Shown in pieces: positions 33,771 to 44,829 of a stretch of DNA of 64,000 bases. The notes under the pieces are model-generated. The model was not told where the DNA came from and made no database searches. It was given only the letters and a program-made list of their open reading frames with translations. This DNA is from Siphlonurus alternatus (Eukaryota; Arthropoda; Insecta; Ephemeroptera; Siphlonuridae), in contig OX463784.1 in the NCBI GenBank assembly GCA_949825025.1, forward strand, positions 1,885,168 through 1,949,167, in the 5' to 3' direction. The translations under genes and the position numbers were made by a program. The first letter of the stretch is position 1, and every line of letters starts with the position of its first letter.

Positions 33771-35603
33771 GTAGGAATCATAATGTATAGTCTGTCCGGG
33801 ATAGGTTGATCTGACGTCACGATCTTTTGTCCTCCAATACGATCCTAATGGGAGGGTCACGTGACTTAATAATGTTCAATGGAAAAAATTTGCTTCAATA
33901 TCGTTCAGAAAATCAAGAGTTTTAATCACCCACATCCTTAAATCAAAATTCTCAGGAGGGGGGGGGGGAATTAAATGGACAGATTGTTGTACTATATATT
34001 TAAATGGAGAACCTTCTTGAGCTATGTAAAATATATTTTGTATTTTTTCTAATTTTCAAACATCCTTATATAAAGCTAATTCAAGGACTTATTATTGACT
34101 TCTGTTACATTTAAAAATCCTTGAATTTGCAAGCAAAACGCTGGGGCGTCATGACGTCATATAAACAAACAATAACACAATAAAGGCGGATTCAGGTGGC
34201 GACAACGGCGATCGATGCGACTTGATTTTGTCACACAAGCTGTGAAATCCTATGCGCACTGAGAAAAATAGTTAAAGAGTAACTTTTGAAATCAAAAGTT
34301 TAACACTGGTGGATCTATGCCAGCCCCAAATTCTTTTAAAAGTTAAGTACTCGAGTACATTGAAATGTACTTTGTATAATATATCAGAAAGTAAAGAGTC
34401 AGAAGATAAAATGCTAGCGACTGCGGTGTAGTATTGTATGAGCTGCAATGCCTAGAATGTCACTGTTTTAAATATAAAATTCTAAGTAGTAACTCCTTAA
34501 AATTGTAAGCAGCGGGCTCTCTATGGCTTTATGTCACAAGTGCGCTACTTTGTTAAGCTGTAAACTCTTTAGGTTTTTAAGCGTAATAACATTACTTTAT
34601 AAGTAGAATACTACTTTACTTTTTATTGAATGTACTTTTTATTTTTAAGTACATAATGGGTAAGATTCAATGTATCAAACCATTATTTTTCAAGAAATAT
34701 CTACATTACTTATTATAGAGTAAACTATATTATTTTATCTACTTAAGCAATAGAAAGCTACCTGTTAATCTTTTTGCTTTCAAATGCATGCAATAACTTA
34801 ACATGTTAAATATTTACTATTTTCATGGCAAATGTGTAGCAACTTAAATCATAAATGAATATATTGTTCAGTTGGATTCATTCATCGACTAACATGAAGT
34901 AAAAGCATTAAAGTACTGTTTCAAGTAAACTTCAATGCTTTTGCTTTGTGTCAATATATAAATTGATCCAACTCCACATTGCTACAAAAAAAGTCACAGT
35001 TACAACAGATTTGGAATCGTTATTTTAAAAATAGTAAATATAAATAAAGACATAAAAATAATAACTACATACTACATCATAACTTAATCAATGAAAAAAA
35101 TGAATATGATTACAATATACAATTTATTGAAATAAATGGACATACAGAAATAGCATACATAATAAACCTTGCTTATTTAACATAACATCAGAGCAGCGTA
35201 TTATATGATGTTGCATGATGTGTTGAAATTACAATTTAATAACTATGAAAACATTATCTACACGGAACTTCTATTCTGCAGACGCTGCAGCTCAGTGCAC
35301 AGGTTTCCTGGAACCTGAAAGTAACATTAAAATCATGCTTTAAAACATTGTCATAGCAATATCATTCCTATTAAAAATATGGGGCGTGAAAAATTATGGA
35401 CATACGTTGCTGCTTCACAAATATTTTTTTTAATGCCGTTGTTTAAAAGTTTTCCTGTATATAAAACTTTTGTTATGACGAATAAAAAAAAAAGGCACAT
35501 TTTAATTTTCAGTGAATAAAATTATTTGAAAATTTTAAATAATATTCAATAAGTTCACATAATATTTTAATGGAAATTTCCCCACGCCCCAAACTTTTTT
35601 TTT

Positions 35604-35792
35604 TTTTGCCCATGTTACATTAATCACTAATCAGATTTGCAGATTTGTCCATAGGACCGAAGTTGACTTTGTCCATGACCAGGGAGGGGGGGGGGGTATT
35701 TTTTTTTTCACTTTACCAAAAGTTTGTCGTCCTGAATCGAGATAGTAAAAAAAAAAAATTTGAGGAGGGGTGGGAAAAATTTCCCCCCACCC

Positions 35793-35839
<47 letters not shown>

Positions 35840-36110
35840 CCACGGAACAATAATCTCTAATCAGATTTGCAGATATACCCATAGGACCGAAGTTGACTTT
35901 GCCCATGACCCGGGAGGGGAGGGGGGTATTTTTTTTCACTTCACCGTCCCTTCGTCGTCCACAATCAAGATAGTGAAAAAAAAATTTTTTTTTGGGGGGT
36001 TGGGGAAATTGGGGGGGTCACCCTTCCCGGATTTTATTTTGCCCATGCGAACCGAATCACCGATCAGATTTGCAAAGTTGCCCATAGGGCCGAAGTTGGG
36101 TTTGCCCACA
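35604..36110. repeat. Tandem repeat of about 200-230 bp, 2.3 units
   Basis: Units start at about 35606, 35835 and 36038, each with TTTGCCCA, ...AATCAGATTTGCAGAT and ATAGGACCGAAGTTGACTTT. They are linked by long poly(T), poly(A) and poly(G) runs, including about 35 Ts near 35803-35837. Confidence 0.8.
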
Positions 36111-36333
36111 TATGTAGTATGTAGTGGCAACTGTAGTAACGTGGAAATTAAAACAAAAATAATACTTAACAACTATAAAACAAAACTTTTAAAAAGGGTT
36201 TGATTCCGATGTTAGCATACTTACAGTTTTATCATCAGATGATCCCCTCCGGGAGTTGGATGCCATGCTGTCTTCGGTAAAAAAAAATTGAACTTTCAAA
36301 CACATTATTTTAATGAAAATATGACATAAATCA

Positions 36334-37193
36334 TAGGGCTGTAAATTTTAACCGGTTGATTAACCGTCTGGTTAAAACCCCACGGTTAATCGTTTTCATA
36401 AAACACTGTTACTCGAGGATACGGTTAATTTAACCATTTAACCGAACTTCGATTAAAATTAAAAATTAACCGATAGTCAAATTTAACCGTTTCTAGCCGT
36501 GTCATAATTTTAAGCACTTTAAACCCCGGTTAATTTTTTTTAATAATTTTTTTAAATGCAAAAAAATTAATTGACACATCGTGAACTGTGAGTAAATTTT
36601 CAGTTAGGTTAAAATATAATTGCACTGATGGCACTAATTGCTAATAAAGCACGTACAATTTGTTTTTAAATTATAACTATTTTATAAGTTTATTCAGTCT
36701 GTTTGCAGAAAATAATTTATAATATATATAACTATTTCAGCATGAATATATTTTTCTTTTTGTACTTTTTAAAATAATTAATACATTAGGTGAACGTTTT
36801 TGCATACCGTATCAGATAAGATCGTAAAAAATTAACTTTTCAAAACTTTTTTTATATCTTTATTTTTTCTATCGTTATATTGAACCTTGAAGGAAAAAGA
36901 ATATATTCAGTTATGTATGCAATTGTATTAAATCTATCTTAATTTAACGTGATAATTGTCAAAAAATAACCGATGGCGCAGAGTAAGTCGTTTCGGTTAA
37001 ATTAACCGATCAAATAAATTCAAATAATTAACCGATCGAACAAAATTAACCGATAACGATTAGACGGTTTTTTTAATCGATCAAACATTTTCAGAATTCT
37101 GAGCGGTTTTTAATCGAACTTCGGTTTGATTAAAAACCGGTTAAAAGTTGACGGTCACCGGTTAAACATTTTTCTCGGTTATTTACAGCCCTA
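36334..37193. mobile_element. 860 bp hAT-type MITE
   Basis: Ends TAGGGCTGTAAAT and ATTTACAGCCCTA, with an exact 8 bp duplication ATAAATCA on both sides (36326-36333 and 37194-37201), the hAT hallmark. The subterminal regions are packed with AACCG and CGGTT motifs in both orientations (TTAACCGGTTGATTAACCG near 36348). No coding capacity. Confidence 0.9.
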
Positions 37194-38120
37194 ATAAATC
37201 ACTAAACTTTATGACACAACAGATAAATAATTAATGGATTTAACTAAAAATCTTTAGTTCAAAAAGATAGTACTAAAGATGACTTCGATGTTTGTAGATA
37301 ACTTGTCGAATATAAATGGCCGCAAACACGGCAAGCAAAGATAGATGAACGACTGACCAACTGTCATCGCTGTGCGCATGTGGTGCGCATGCGCTTGGTA
37401 AGTAAGAATTCCGTAACTTTAAATATTATGTTGTACTCTTTAACTTTTTAAGCATTATACGACTTGATATTTTATGGCGTTATGAAGTAACTTTTACCTA
37501 TTTGATTCTAATGTTTTTTAATGTTAAAAGCTATGAAGCAAAGAGAGTAAGAAACTGTTTAAAAGTTCAAACTGTAAAATGCTATACATCGAGCGCTGTA
37601 AGTTAAAAAACAAACAAGAGCAACACATATAATGTTAAATACAAAATTATTAGATATTGTAGTATCATTTAGGTCGATACTTTATTATATACTTACATTT
37701 ATTGAATTTAAATTATTTAACTTAAGTCTCCAGATTATGTATTTTATAACTAACTAATAACAGAGTTCAGCCTTAAAGCATTATGTACTTGCTGCATTAA
37801 AATTTCTTTAATGTTTTAAAACTTTATAAGTTTAACCTTTCACCGACCTAAGCAGCGAAAAAGCAGCAAAACTTTAAAATTTTATGTAGAAGACGGTTGC
37901 ATTTTAAAAATAATTGCTTTGATTATATACCAAAGTAATTTGAAGCTTTATTTTTTTCCTCAGTGCGGAAGCAAATTTGCCATTGTGGCGGCGAATATCA
38001 CGTTAAATTACGAGGCTTTTTTTTTTAATTGCCAAATATGGCCTCCAATGGATGTTACAGCAAATGCGCATTCTTCGCTTCGCGTCGCAGGCTAGAAATC
38101 GCGATGTGAATCTGCCTTAA

Positions 38121-38324
38121 AGGTGGATTTTCATAAGCGGCAACGGCGATGAAGGGCGATGTGACGCGATTTTGACGTAAAAGCTGCAAAATTCTATGCG
38201 GCGAGCGAATTCTCCAAATATTACGTTAATTGCAATGCTCTTTTACTTTTAATCGCCAAATATGGCCGCCGATGGCAGTAAGTGCACATTATTCTTTTCT
38301 GAAAATCGCTCATGTAAACCCACC
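38121..38324. mobile_element. TTAA-flanked MITE, adjacent copy
   Basis: TTAA at 38117-38120 and 38325-38328. Starts AGGTGGATTTTCATAAGCGG and ends CGCTCATGTAAACCCACC. Orthologous in copy B at 63335-63538. Confidence 0.8.
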
Positions 38325-38375
38325 TTAACGCTTTTTCCTCCCCTACTCGCTACATTATAACTTGCATGGTAAATA

Positions 38376-38915
38376 CTAGGGGGGTTATTCAAAAAGTTCA
38401 CGGACTAGCATTTTAAGGGGCACCACTACATGTAAAATTTAATTTCTATGTTCACCATGAGTATTTCAAATTTCAAGTATCCAGCTCTGTTCTTTTTCAG
38501 TTCGATTCAGGAAAGTCCTCAAATAGTAAGAAAATATGCATTGGCGAAGGTCTCATGGTGTTCTTCGTCGGTAAATCTCGTACCACCAAGTTAATCCATA
38601 TTCTTATTTAAAATAGCGAAGAGATAATAGTCTGAGGGTGCCACAGGTCAGGTGAATAGGGTGGATGGGGAAGCATTTTTCAACCTAATTCCTCGATTTT
38701 TTTAGTTGTCACCTTGCAGGTGTGGAGTCTTGTATTGTCATGATGAAAGATTATTTTCTTCTTGTTTTCACCTGACATTGATTGTCACATAAAAAAAATA
38801 ATTAAAAAAAAATAATAATAATAATTCTGGAGCTGGAGACTTGAAATTTGAAATGTGAACATGTGAAATACACGTGGCAGGGTTAACATAAAAATTAAAT
38901 TGTACATGTAGTGTT
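38376..38915 (-). pseudogene. Mariner-type transposase remnant, copy A
   Basis: Begins next to TA as CTAGGGGGGTTATTCAAAAA, a mariner-like end. On the minus strand the catalytic C-terminal region can be read in pieces: HHDNTRLHTCKV-like, then PPYSPDL, a 2-base frameshift, then APSDYYLF (38616-38641), followed by LGGTRFTDEEHHE. APSDYYLF holds the third Asp of the DD34D triad. The N-terminal half is missing. A partial inverted copy of the element's end is seen at about 38826-38912. Dead. Confidence 0.75.
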
Positions 38916-39023
38916 CCCCCACAGCCCTCTGGGGTCCACCAGATGGCTGTGGTTCCCCTTATACGCTAGGCCGCGAAAGTTTTGAATGACCGTCGTACTT
39001 ACATAACTAAAAGAAGTATCAGG

Positions 39024-39027
<4 letters not shown>

Positions 39028-39071
<44 letters not shown>
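39028..39071. repeat. (TC)n microsatellite
   Basis: About 44 bp of TC dinucleotides. Confidence 0.9.
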
Positions 39072-39073
<2 letters not shown>

Positions 39074-39138
39074 TTTTTGTGTTATTAGCATAAATTATGA
39101 AAAAAAATGTTGTTCCCAAAGCTTCAAGTTAAAGTGCT

Positions 39139-39302
39139 TCACAAAGCACTTTAACCCCCACTTTGGCCTCTATTTTCGATTTTTATCCCTGGTGCTAAAC
39201 CAGGGGCGAACCATGTTAAGCTCCTAGTTAAGCACCATGTATAGCACCAGGGATAAAAATCGAGGCCAAAGTGGGGGTTAAAATGCTTTGTGAATGCCCC
39301 CC
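39139..39302. mobile_element. Fold-back MITE ('ATTCACAAAGCACTTTAACC' family), copy 1
   Basis: TTCACAAAGCACTTTAACCC pairs with the complementary right end GGGTTAAAATGCTTTGTGAA. The interior TTATCCCTGGTGCTA is also paired. A close relative lies at 50815-50994, and one sharing only the tips at 53443-53590. Confidence 0.75.
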
Positions 39303-39411
39303 ATACTTTTTTAAAGTAAATAATTTAAATAAATAAGAGCTTCACATCGAATACCCGTATTCATTTCCAAACTCTGTAACGGAACTATTTGTTTTAAAAA
39401 TTGCAGTAACA

Positions 39412-39747
39412 TGGACAACCTGCATGACAAACTTTTATTACAAAATTGAATAGAGGGTTCCAAATTATGCTACTCTGAATTAATTGTTTCAGATTTTTTT
39501 GAGTCCCAGAAGTATTTTTAAATAATTATTATTGAAAGTGCGGCCACGCCCCTGAAGGCGTCAATAGGCGTCTTGTCCCTATCCTTTTTATTAAGAGATC
39601 AGGGGTTTTACCTTAACTTTCAGAACTTTCAATTATTATTAAAAAATAATTCCGGGACTCAAAAAAATCTGGAAAAAATCAGAGTAGCATAATTTGGTAC
39701 CTTCTATTCATATCTGCAATAAAAAATTTTCATGTAAGTAGTCCATT
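39412..39747. mobile_element. Complete palindromic MITE ('GCAGAAATGAAAAGAGGG' family)
   Basis: Reference copy. The left end ATGGACAACCTGCATGA pairs with the right end TCATGTAAGTAGTCCAT. Arms run through AGATTTTTTTGAGTCCCAGA and its complement, with the centre GCGGCCACGCCCCTGAAGG. Partial or split relatives lie at 23230, 23770, 32160, 47535/50495, 51140 and 61068. Confidence 0.75.
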
Positions 39748-40009
39748 GCATCTTAATTTTTGTAGGAACGATTTTAAATCCTTAAGTAACTTAAGTACTT
39801 AAGTAAGTAAAAGTTCGTACACAAGTTTTAAAAAATTGGAAATTATAAACGTACTTGAAGTCCTCTTTACATAAATGCAGTACGCAAATTATAATCCATA
39901 TAAAAATGATGACACTGTTTTTGATATTGTTTCATAATTATTAAAGAATGCTTCATATATCATGCCACCACATCAGTTTTTCAGTTCAAATGCTGAAAAA
40001 GTTGTCTTA
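39748..40009. other. AT-rich intergenic DNA
   Basis: Nothing supported. Confidence 0.4.
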
Positions 40010-40950
40010 CCTCAAAGCGATGAGATGATATTATGCAAATTTCTGGTATCACGTCAAAATCACGAAAGCATTTTCAACGAAAAACTTTATCCCGAAAACA
40101 ATTACATCAAAATCAAATATAAACGAAATCATTTACCACGAAATTAAATTAACACGAAACAACATAATAACAAGAACAAAAATTTCGAAAACATTTTGTA
40201 AGAAAGTAATTTGACCGATTTAAAAAAGGGCGAAAGTAAATTAGAACGAAATTATTTTAATACAAATTCAAAAATCACGAAACTGATTTGACCGAAAGTT
40301 ATTTGAACGAAAACATTTCAAACGAATGGAAAAATCACGAATACAATGGGGAATTCTCCTACATTTATTTTAAATTTTTTTCAGATGTTCTATGCCTTGA
40401 AATTAAATGTCCCAAAACAAAAAAGTTTCAATCTTCAAAATTGGAGACAAGGGAATTTTTTAAAAATCTTCCTTCTTTTGAATTTAGCGCCAAAACGTGA
40501 CGTAGAAACTGCCTAGCAGGCGAAATTTTCCTGCAATAAATTTATATTTTCGATTATCACTCTTAAAATAAACTGATATTGGAGACAAAACTATTGATAC
40601 TAGGGTAGAAAAACCCGCTGATTTCAATCGTGTTACTAAAATTTATAGCCAATCACTCCTTGACGCTCAAATTATGATATCAGGCAGTTGTTGTGTGTTA
40701 ACTAGGGAGTTTCTACGTCACAATTTTCAGGTTTGCGCGCGGGTTGCATACTTTGCCCCTATTCTAATAATCCCTTCAGAGTCCCCAAATTTGAGTTTAA
40801 AAAGTTGAAACTTAAGTCAAACTTATTTTTAATATGTACCCAATCTTAATATAGTAGTTAAATTAAAATTTGAGTTGTAAGAGAATTCCCCATTTGAACG
40901 AACGCTATTTGACCGAAATAAAAAACACCGATGAAGAAAAATATTAATAA
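40010..40950. repeat. Degenerate 'ACGAAAnnATTT' minisatellite, split by a MITE
   Basis: Blocks such as CGAAAACATTT, CGAAATCATTT and TTTGACCGAAA recur every 17-25 bp from about 40010 to 40345 and resume at 40893-40950 with the same theme (GCTATTTGACCGAAAT). Function unknown. Confidence 0.6.
40348..40890. mobile_element. 543 bp MITE with GGGGAATTCTC ends
   Basis: Ends GGGGAATTCTCCTACA and its near complement TTGTAAGAGAATTCCCC are flanked by AT on both sides. An internal inverted pair surrounds ACGTAGAAACT / AGTTTCTACGT. It interrupts the minisatellite cleanly. Confidence 0.75.
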
Positions 40951-41501
40951 AAATTTATAACAATAATTAAACAAAAAAAAATTGTAAATTAAAAAGAATG
41001 CAATTAATAAAGAAATATATACAGACTGAGCCAGAAATGGTGTTCCGAACCCATGCTAAAATTGTTGCAGGTTAACTTTGAGCTTATAGCTAGAAATTTG
41101 AAATTTGGCATACGTAAAGCCAAGGGTTCTAAATTCTTTTGACATGTGTTTCACAATTTTTAAATTTAATATTTCCTACCGTTTTAGGGGTGGATTCACG
41201 ATTTGCATTTCTTCCTTATGTTATAACCGGTTTGGCTTGTAGTATTGCAAATAAATATCAAATTTGAGATGAGATAAAAAGCAACGTTCTCGCTAATGTT
41301 GAACAAAAATTCTGCTCCGGTAGGGGCCCCTCGTGCAGCAAAACAGGTGTTTTGAGCTCACTACGTGACGTCACCTTGGGTGTTTTTGACCAAATTGCGC
41401 AGGTCAGTCCAAATTCGTAGGGCTGATGGATCTATCTAGTATAGTTGTATCATAGATATATATTATGGTAAATAAATTGAATACATAAATAATAATGTAA
41501 T
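40951..41501. other. No gene seen
   Basis: Contains an ACTGAGCCAGAAATGGTGTT sequence near 41027 that looks like a transposon end, but no partner was found. Confidence 0.35.
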
Positions 41502-41503
41502 TT

Positions 41504-41578
<75 letters not shown>
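41502..41578. repeat. (TA)n microsatellite
   Basis: Long TA dinucleotide tract. A second lies at 41764-41816. Confidence 0.9.
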
Positions 41579-41581
<3 letters not shown>

Positions 41582-41761
41582 ATATATATATATAAAATAA
41601 ATATAAATTAATAATTTTTAGTTACCTTCAGAGTATTTATATAATATGATCAACTATGTTTCCTCCCCCTCCTTTTTTCATTATTCGTAATGGGCATGCT
41701 GATCGGTTTATTTAATTTCATTTTCGTCGCTTCTGTGAAAATTTTTAAATATTGACGTCGG

Positions 41762-41763
<2 letters not shown>

Positions 41764-41816
<53 letters not shown>
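41764..41816. repeat. (TA)n microsatellite
   Basis: About 53 bp of TA dinucleotides. Confidence 0.9.
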
Positions 41817-41819
<3 letters not shown>

Positions 41820-41857
41820 AGGTTTTAATCAATTAATTCATAATATTATATTAATAG

Positions 41858-42072
41858 GATCCTCTCTGGGGTAAATTCGTCTCGCTTTCCACCCAGTGCA
41901 GTGATGCACTTGTGTGTGGTTCGCCAGGCTTTGGACATCGCTTTGGTTTATTCAGAAAAAGTAGAGGTGTCCATCCTGACTGAGGTTTTCCACGGTTCCT
42001 TCAATCTCACCTCAGCGAATGCTGGGACGAGTAACAAGCCGTGGCCATCATCCGTTCCCTACCTTATCCCTA
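41858..42072 (+). mobile_element. 5S-SINE body, head missing
   Basis: Shares CTGGGGTAAATTCGTCTCGC through GTGGCCATCATCCGTTCCCT with the 28590 copy but lacks the 5S head. Confidence 0.8.
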
Positions 42073-42111
42073 CATTCGCTGAGGTGAGACTGAAGGAAAA
42101 TTTAAAATTTT

Positions 42112-43645
42112 AACATGAAATTTTATGCTCAAGAAGAGGAAAAAAGAAGTAATCTCGTCCTTTTCCTTCTTTTTTTTTTTTTTTAAATGGTGCAAATTGA
42201 GATGAAATTAGACGAGAGGGGGCCAATAAAAGATGAAATTTATTTCAAATTTGGGTTTGTAATGGATTGCAGATTTCACAATTTATTCATTATTTTTTTA
42301 AAAATTGTTTACTTATATTTCTAGTAACTATGACATCAAAATAATAACAAGGGTGAATTATATTACATTGCGTATATATAATAATTAATTTATTCTATGG
42401 TAATTCATAAATTAATTAATTACTTAATTAATAATTATGATATATATTATGGTTATTAATTAAAGGCCTTCTAAACCTTTTCACAGTATTAAGTACACGG
42501 TTAGCTTTGCTTCAGTGTGATTCAGCCGCATAATTTTTTGGTTTCAGTAGCACAAATATCAGAGATAATAGCCGATGAAGAAGCACCTGTGACATCACTC
42601 ACGCTCATTCAGCGGCGACAATATAGGGAAATCCCTGCAAAAGATAGGTTTACTCCCGCTGCAACCACAGCCACAATTTTACTTCTGGAATTTTGAAACT
42701 TTACCAGGGCAGTCTTGATAATATTTGTCAAATAGACTGAAAGAATTTTTTTTGGTGGCGTGTGTACAGACTGAGTTATTGCGGTAGCAAGATAAGCAAA
42801 AAATTTAACATTGTTTTCCTATACAACATTTTTGCTCCTCTTTCTACCGCAATAACTCGGTTTGTATGAATGTCATAAAAAAAAAATCTTTCAGGCTATT
42901 TGACAAGTACTATCAAGACTGCCCTGGTAAAGTTTCAAAATTCCAGAAGTAAAATTGTGGCCGTGGTTGCAGCGGGAGTGAACCTATCTTTTGCAGGGAT
43001 TTCCCTATATTGTCGCCGCTGAATGAGCGTGAGTGACGTCACAGGTTCCTTTTCATCGGCTATTATCTCTGATATTTGTGCTGCTGAAACAAAAAGAATT
43101 TATGCAGCCGAATCATACTAAAGCAAAGCTAACCGTGTACTTAATATTGTGCAAAGTTTCATAAGGCCTTTAAGTTAAATTATTTCGTGTAATAAAATGC
43201 ACGGCGGCCGGTATAATAAAAATATATTATTATATATATGTATAATTTTTCATTGAAATAATTCAATTATTGTGTATATTATATTTATGTAATATATTAA
43301 AATTTAAAATTATTTTTAGCCATTTTTTACGATTTTATATATGAATTATCATATAAGAATAAATTATTTAATTATTACAATATATACGCAATGTAATATA
43401 TATTTTACCCTTTATATTATTTTGATTTTATTATAGTTACAAGAAATATAAGTAAACAATTGTAAAAAAAAAATAATGAATAAATTGTGAAATCTGCAAT
43501 GCATTACAAACCCGAGTTTGAAATAAATTTCATCCTTTATTCGCCTCCTCTCGTCTAATTTCATCTTAATTTGCACCATTTTAGAGAAAAAAAAAGAGGG
43601 AAAAGGACGAGATTACGTCTTTTTTCCTCTTCTTGAGCATAAAAT
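42112..43645. mobile_element. Palindromic element split by a TTAA palindrome
   Basis: Outer arms 42112-42446 and 43330-43645 are complementary (AAATTTTATGCTCAAGAAGA / TCTTCTTGAGCATAAAATTT) and surround the inner palindrome 42464-43169. A diverged relative of the arm lies at 53590-53780. No transposase. Confidence 0.75.
42464..43169. mobile_element. TTAA-flanked 706 bp palindromic MITE (AGGCCTT ends)
   Basis: TTAA at 42460-42463 and 43170-43173. Ends AGGCCTTCTAAACC and GTTTCATAAGGCCT. Arms of about 330 bp are highly complementary (GCTCATTCAGCGGCGACAAT / ATTGTCGCCGCTGAATGAGC). A third TTAA-site family in this window. Confidence 0.85.
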
Positions 43646-43919
43646 TTTAGGAATGTTGTCTCCATTTCATTCTCACTTTGAGCGAAGAGAAAATAAGATG
43701 TGTTTTGATGATAAAAAGATTAGACTTATAGATGAGTTGAAAACATGATTTTTCAACTAGGGAATGTTAAAATAAACAACCAAATTATAGTTATATGACA
43801 CTTAAGTACCCCAAATGATATAATATTTAACCAATGAAAAAATTTGAAAACTTATAGTGTGCTTAAATCATAGTTATAAGTTGTTATAACTTAAATACTC
43901 TACTCAATATAGAAGCGGT

Positions 43920-44122
43920 TTTAGTGGCGTAGTAATCTGTCAACGCAAGCAAGCAAGCAAGCAAGCGAGCGAGCAAGCAGGTAAGCGAGCGCGCTGTGAG
44001 AGAGAGAGTGGGGAGGAATCCAACAGGTGCATGCGAGTCAAAGTCCGCTCAGCGCTCAGTTCTTGTTTCACAGCGGACGAGAGAGGATCAAAAATTATCC
44101 CGCGCAGAGTAACATCAAAAAT
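43920..44122 (+). other. Possible first exon with (GCAA)n tract
   Basis: A GC-richer island with a GCAAGCAAGC tract (43944-43980) ends ATCAAAAAT/GTAAGT, a consensus splice donor at 44123-44128. The next acceptor-like site, TTTCTTCCTCAG, is at 44711-44722. An ATG spanning the junction (AT/G) would be followed at once by TGA, so if transcribed this is more likely non-coding or 5' UTR. Confidence 0.25.
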
Positions 44123-44722
44123 GTAAGTTAATTGTATGTAAAAACATTGTTTTAATTTACTTGTTGTGCGTAACCACTTTAAAATGTACTTTGCACATTT
44201 TTCTAATTATTAATGTTATTTCTTGATATTTTTAATTCCATATTACTTTTGTAATGTTAAAAAAAAAAGAAAAAAAACATAATTTCCGCTAAAATGTAAA
44301 ATTATTTATAATATATTTTATAATATATATAATTCTATTTAATTATATTTATTGTTAAAAATAAATCTTATTTTTATGTGCATGTTGTAATGCAATATTA
44401 TGATACACGTTACGTAAATTTATTATGTCCATGCATTCGTATAAAATTAGCTTGCATTAAAAAAGGTTTGAAATTTATTTTACAGTTATCTTTATTGTAA
44501 AATAATGATCAAATGCATTATTTTAAAAGAAAAAATGAAATATGAAAAGACAAACAATTAATTTGGTTTTTGCATGCATAACAACTCTTCCTCATTAAAA
44601 TTTCTATGATTAAACGAAATATCTTTCAGTAAATTACGTTACTTTAATAATTTTGTAAACATTTGATGACATATTTTTTGACCGTGAATGTACTGAATGT
44701 TGCGATATTATTTCTTCCTCAG

Positions 44723-44805
44723 GTGATTCTACGAGATGCTCTGTCTGATGTAGCGACATGTTACAATCTCTCCCACCTTAATTGTCGATCGATGAAATAA
44801 AGTGA
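44723..44805 (+). other. Possible terminal exon with polyadenylation signal
   Basis: Follows a strong polypyrimidine-AG acceptor and contains AATAAA at 44796-44801. Pairs with the donor at 44123. No open frame of note. Confidence 0.25.
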
Positions 44806-44829
44806 ACATGCGAAGTAAATGACATCTTG

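Larger units (their letters stand above)
34257..37965. mobile_element. 3.7 kb insertion with CACTGAG ends
   Basis: Its borders are set by comparison with copy B, where TATGCGGAAGC is uninterrupted. Ends are CACTGAGAAAAA and TTTTTTTCCTCAGTG, with a 2 bp duplication CG (34255-34256 and 37966-37967). Ends beginning CACT with a 2-3 bp duplication fit the CACTA/EnSpm group; that assignment is tentative. Subterminal zones (34260-34650 and 37400-37960) are rich in AAGTAACTTTTA- and TTTTAAGTAC-like repeats. No transposase frame is visible. It contains a tandem repeat (35604-36110) and an 860 bp hAT-type insertion. Confidence 0.8.
34180..38116. mobile_element. TTAA-family MITE interrupted by the CACTG element
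   Basis: Left piece 34180-34256 (AAAGGCGGATTCAGGTGGCG) and right piece 37966-38116 become one MITE of about 230 bp when 34257-37965 is removed, as in copy B at 63105-63330. The right end is flanked by TTAA (38117-38120), which is shared with the next MITE. Confidence 0.75.
29778..38785 (+). repeat. Segmental duplication, copy A
   Basis: Matches 56300-64000 in the same orientation at high identity, from CTGCAGTATAGTATA onward to CCTGACATTGATTGT where the window's other copy runs out. Copy A carries a 3.7 kb insertion (34257-37965) missing from B. B carries a 2.3 kb insertion (57077-59383) missing from A. Shared content: a Foldback-like element half, TTAA MITEs, four exon-like blocks and a mariner remnant. 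The true right boundary cannot be seen. Confidence 0.9.

Noticed and set aside
35760..36203. 147-codon Phe-rich frame
   Set aside because: Poly(T) translated as poly-Phe inside a tandem repeat.
38982..39227. Leu/Ser repeat frame
   Set aside because: (TC)n microsatellite plus a fold-back MITE.
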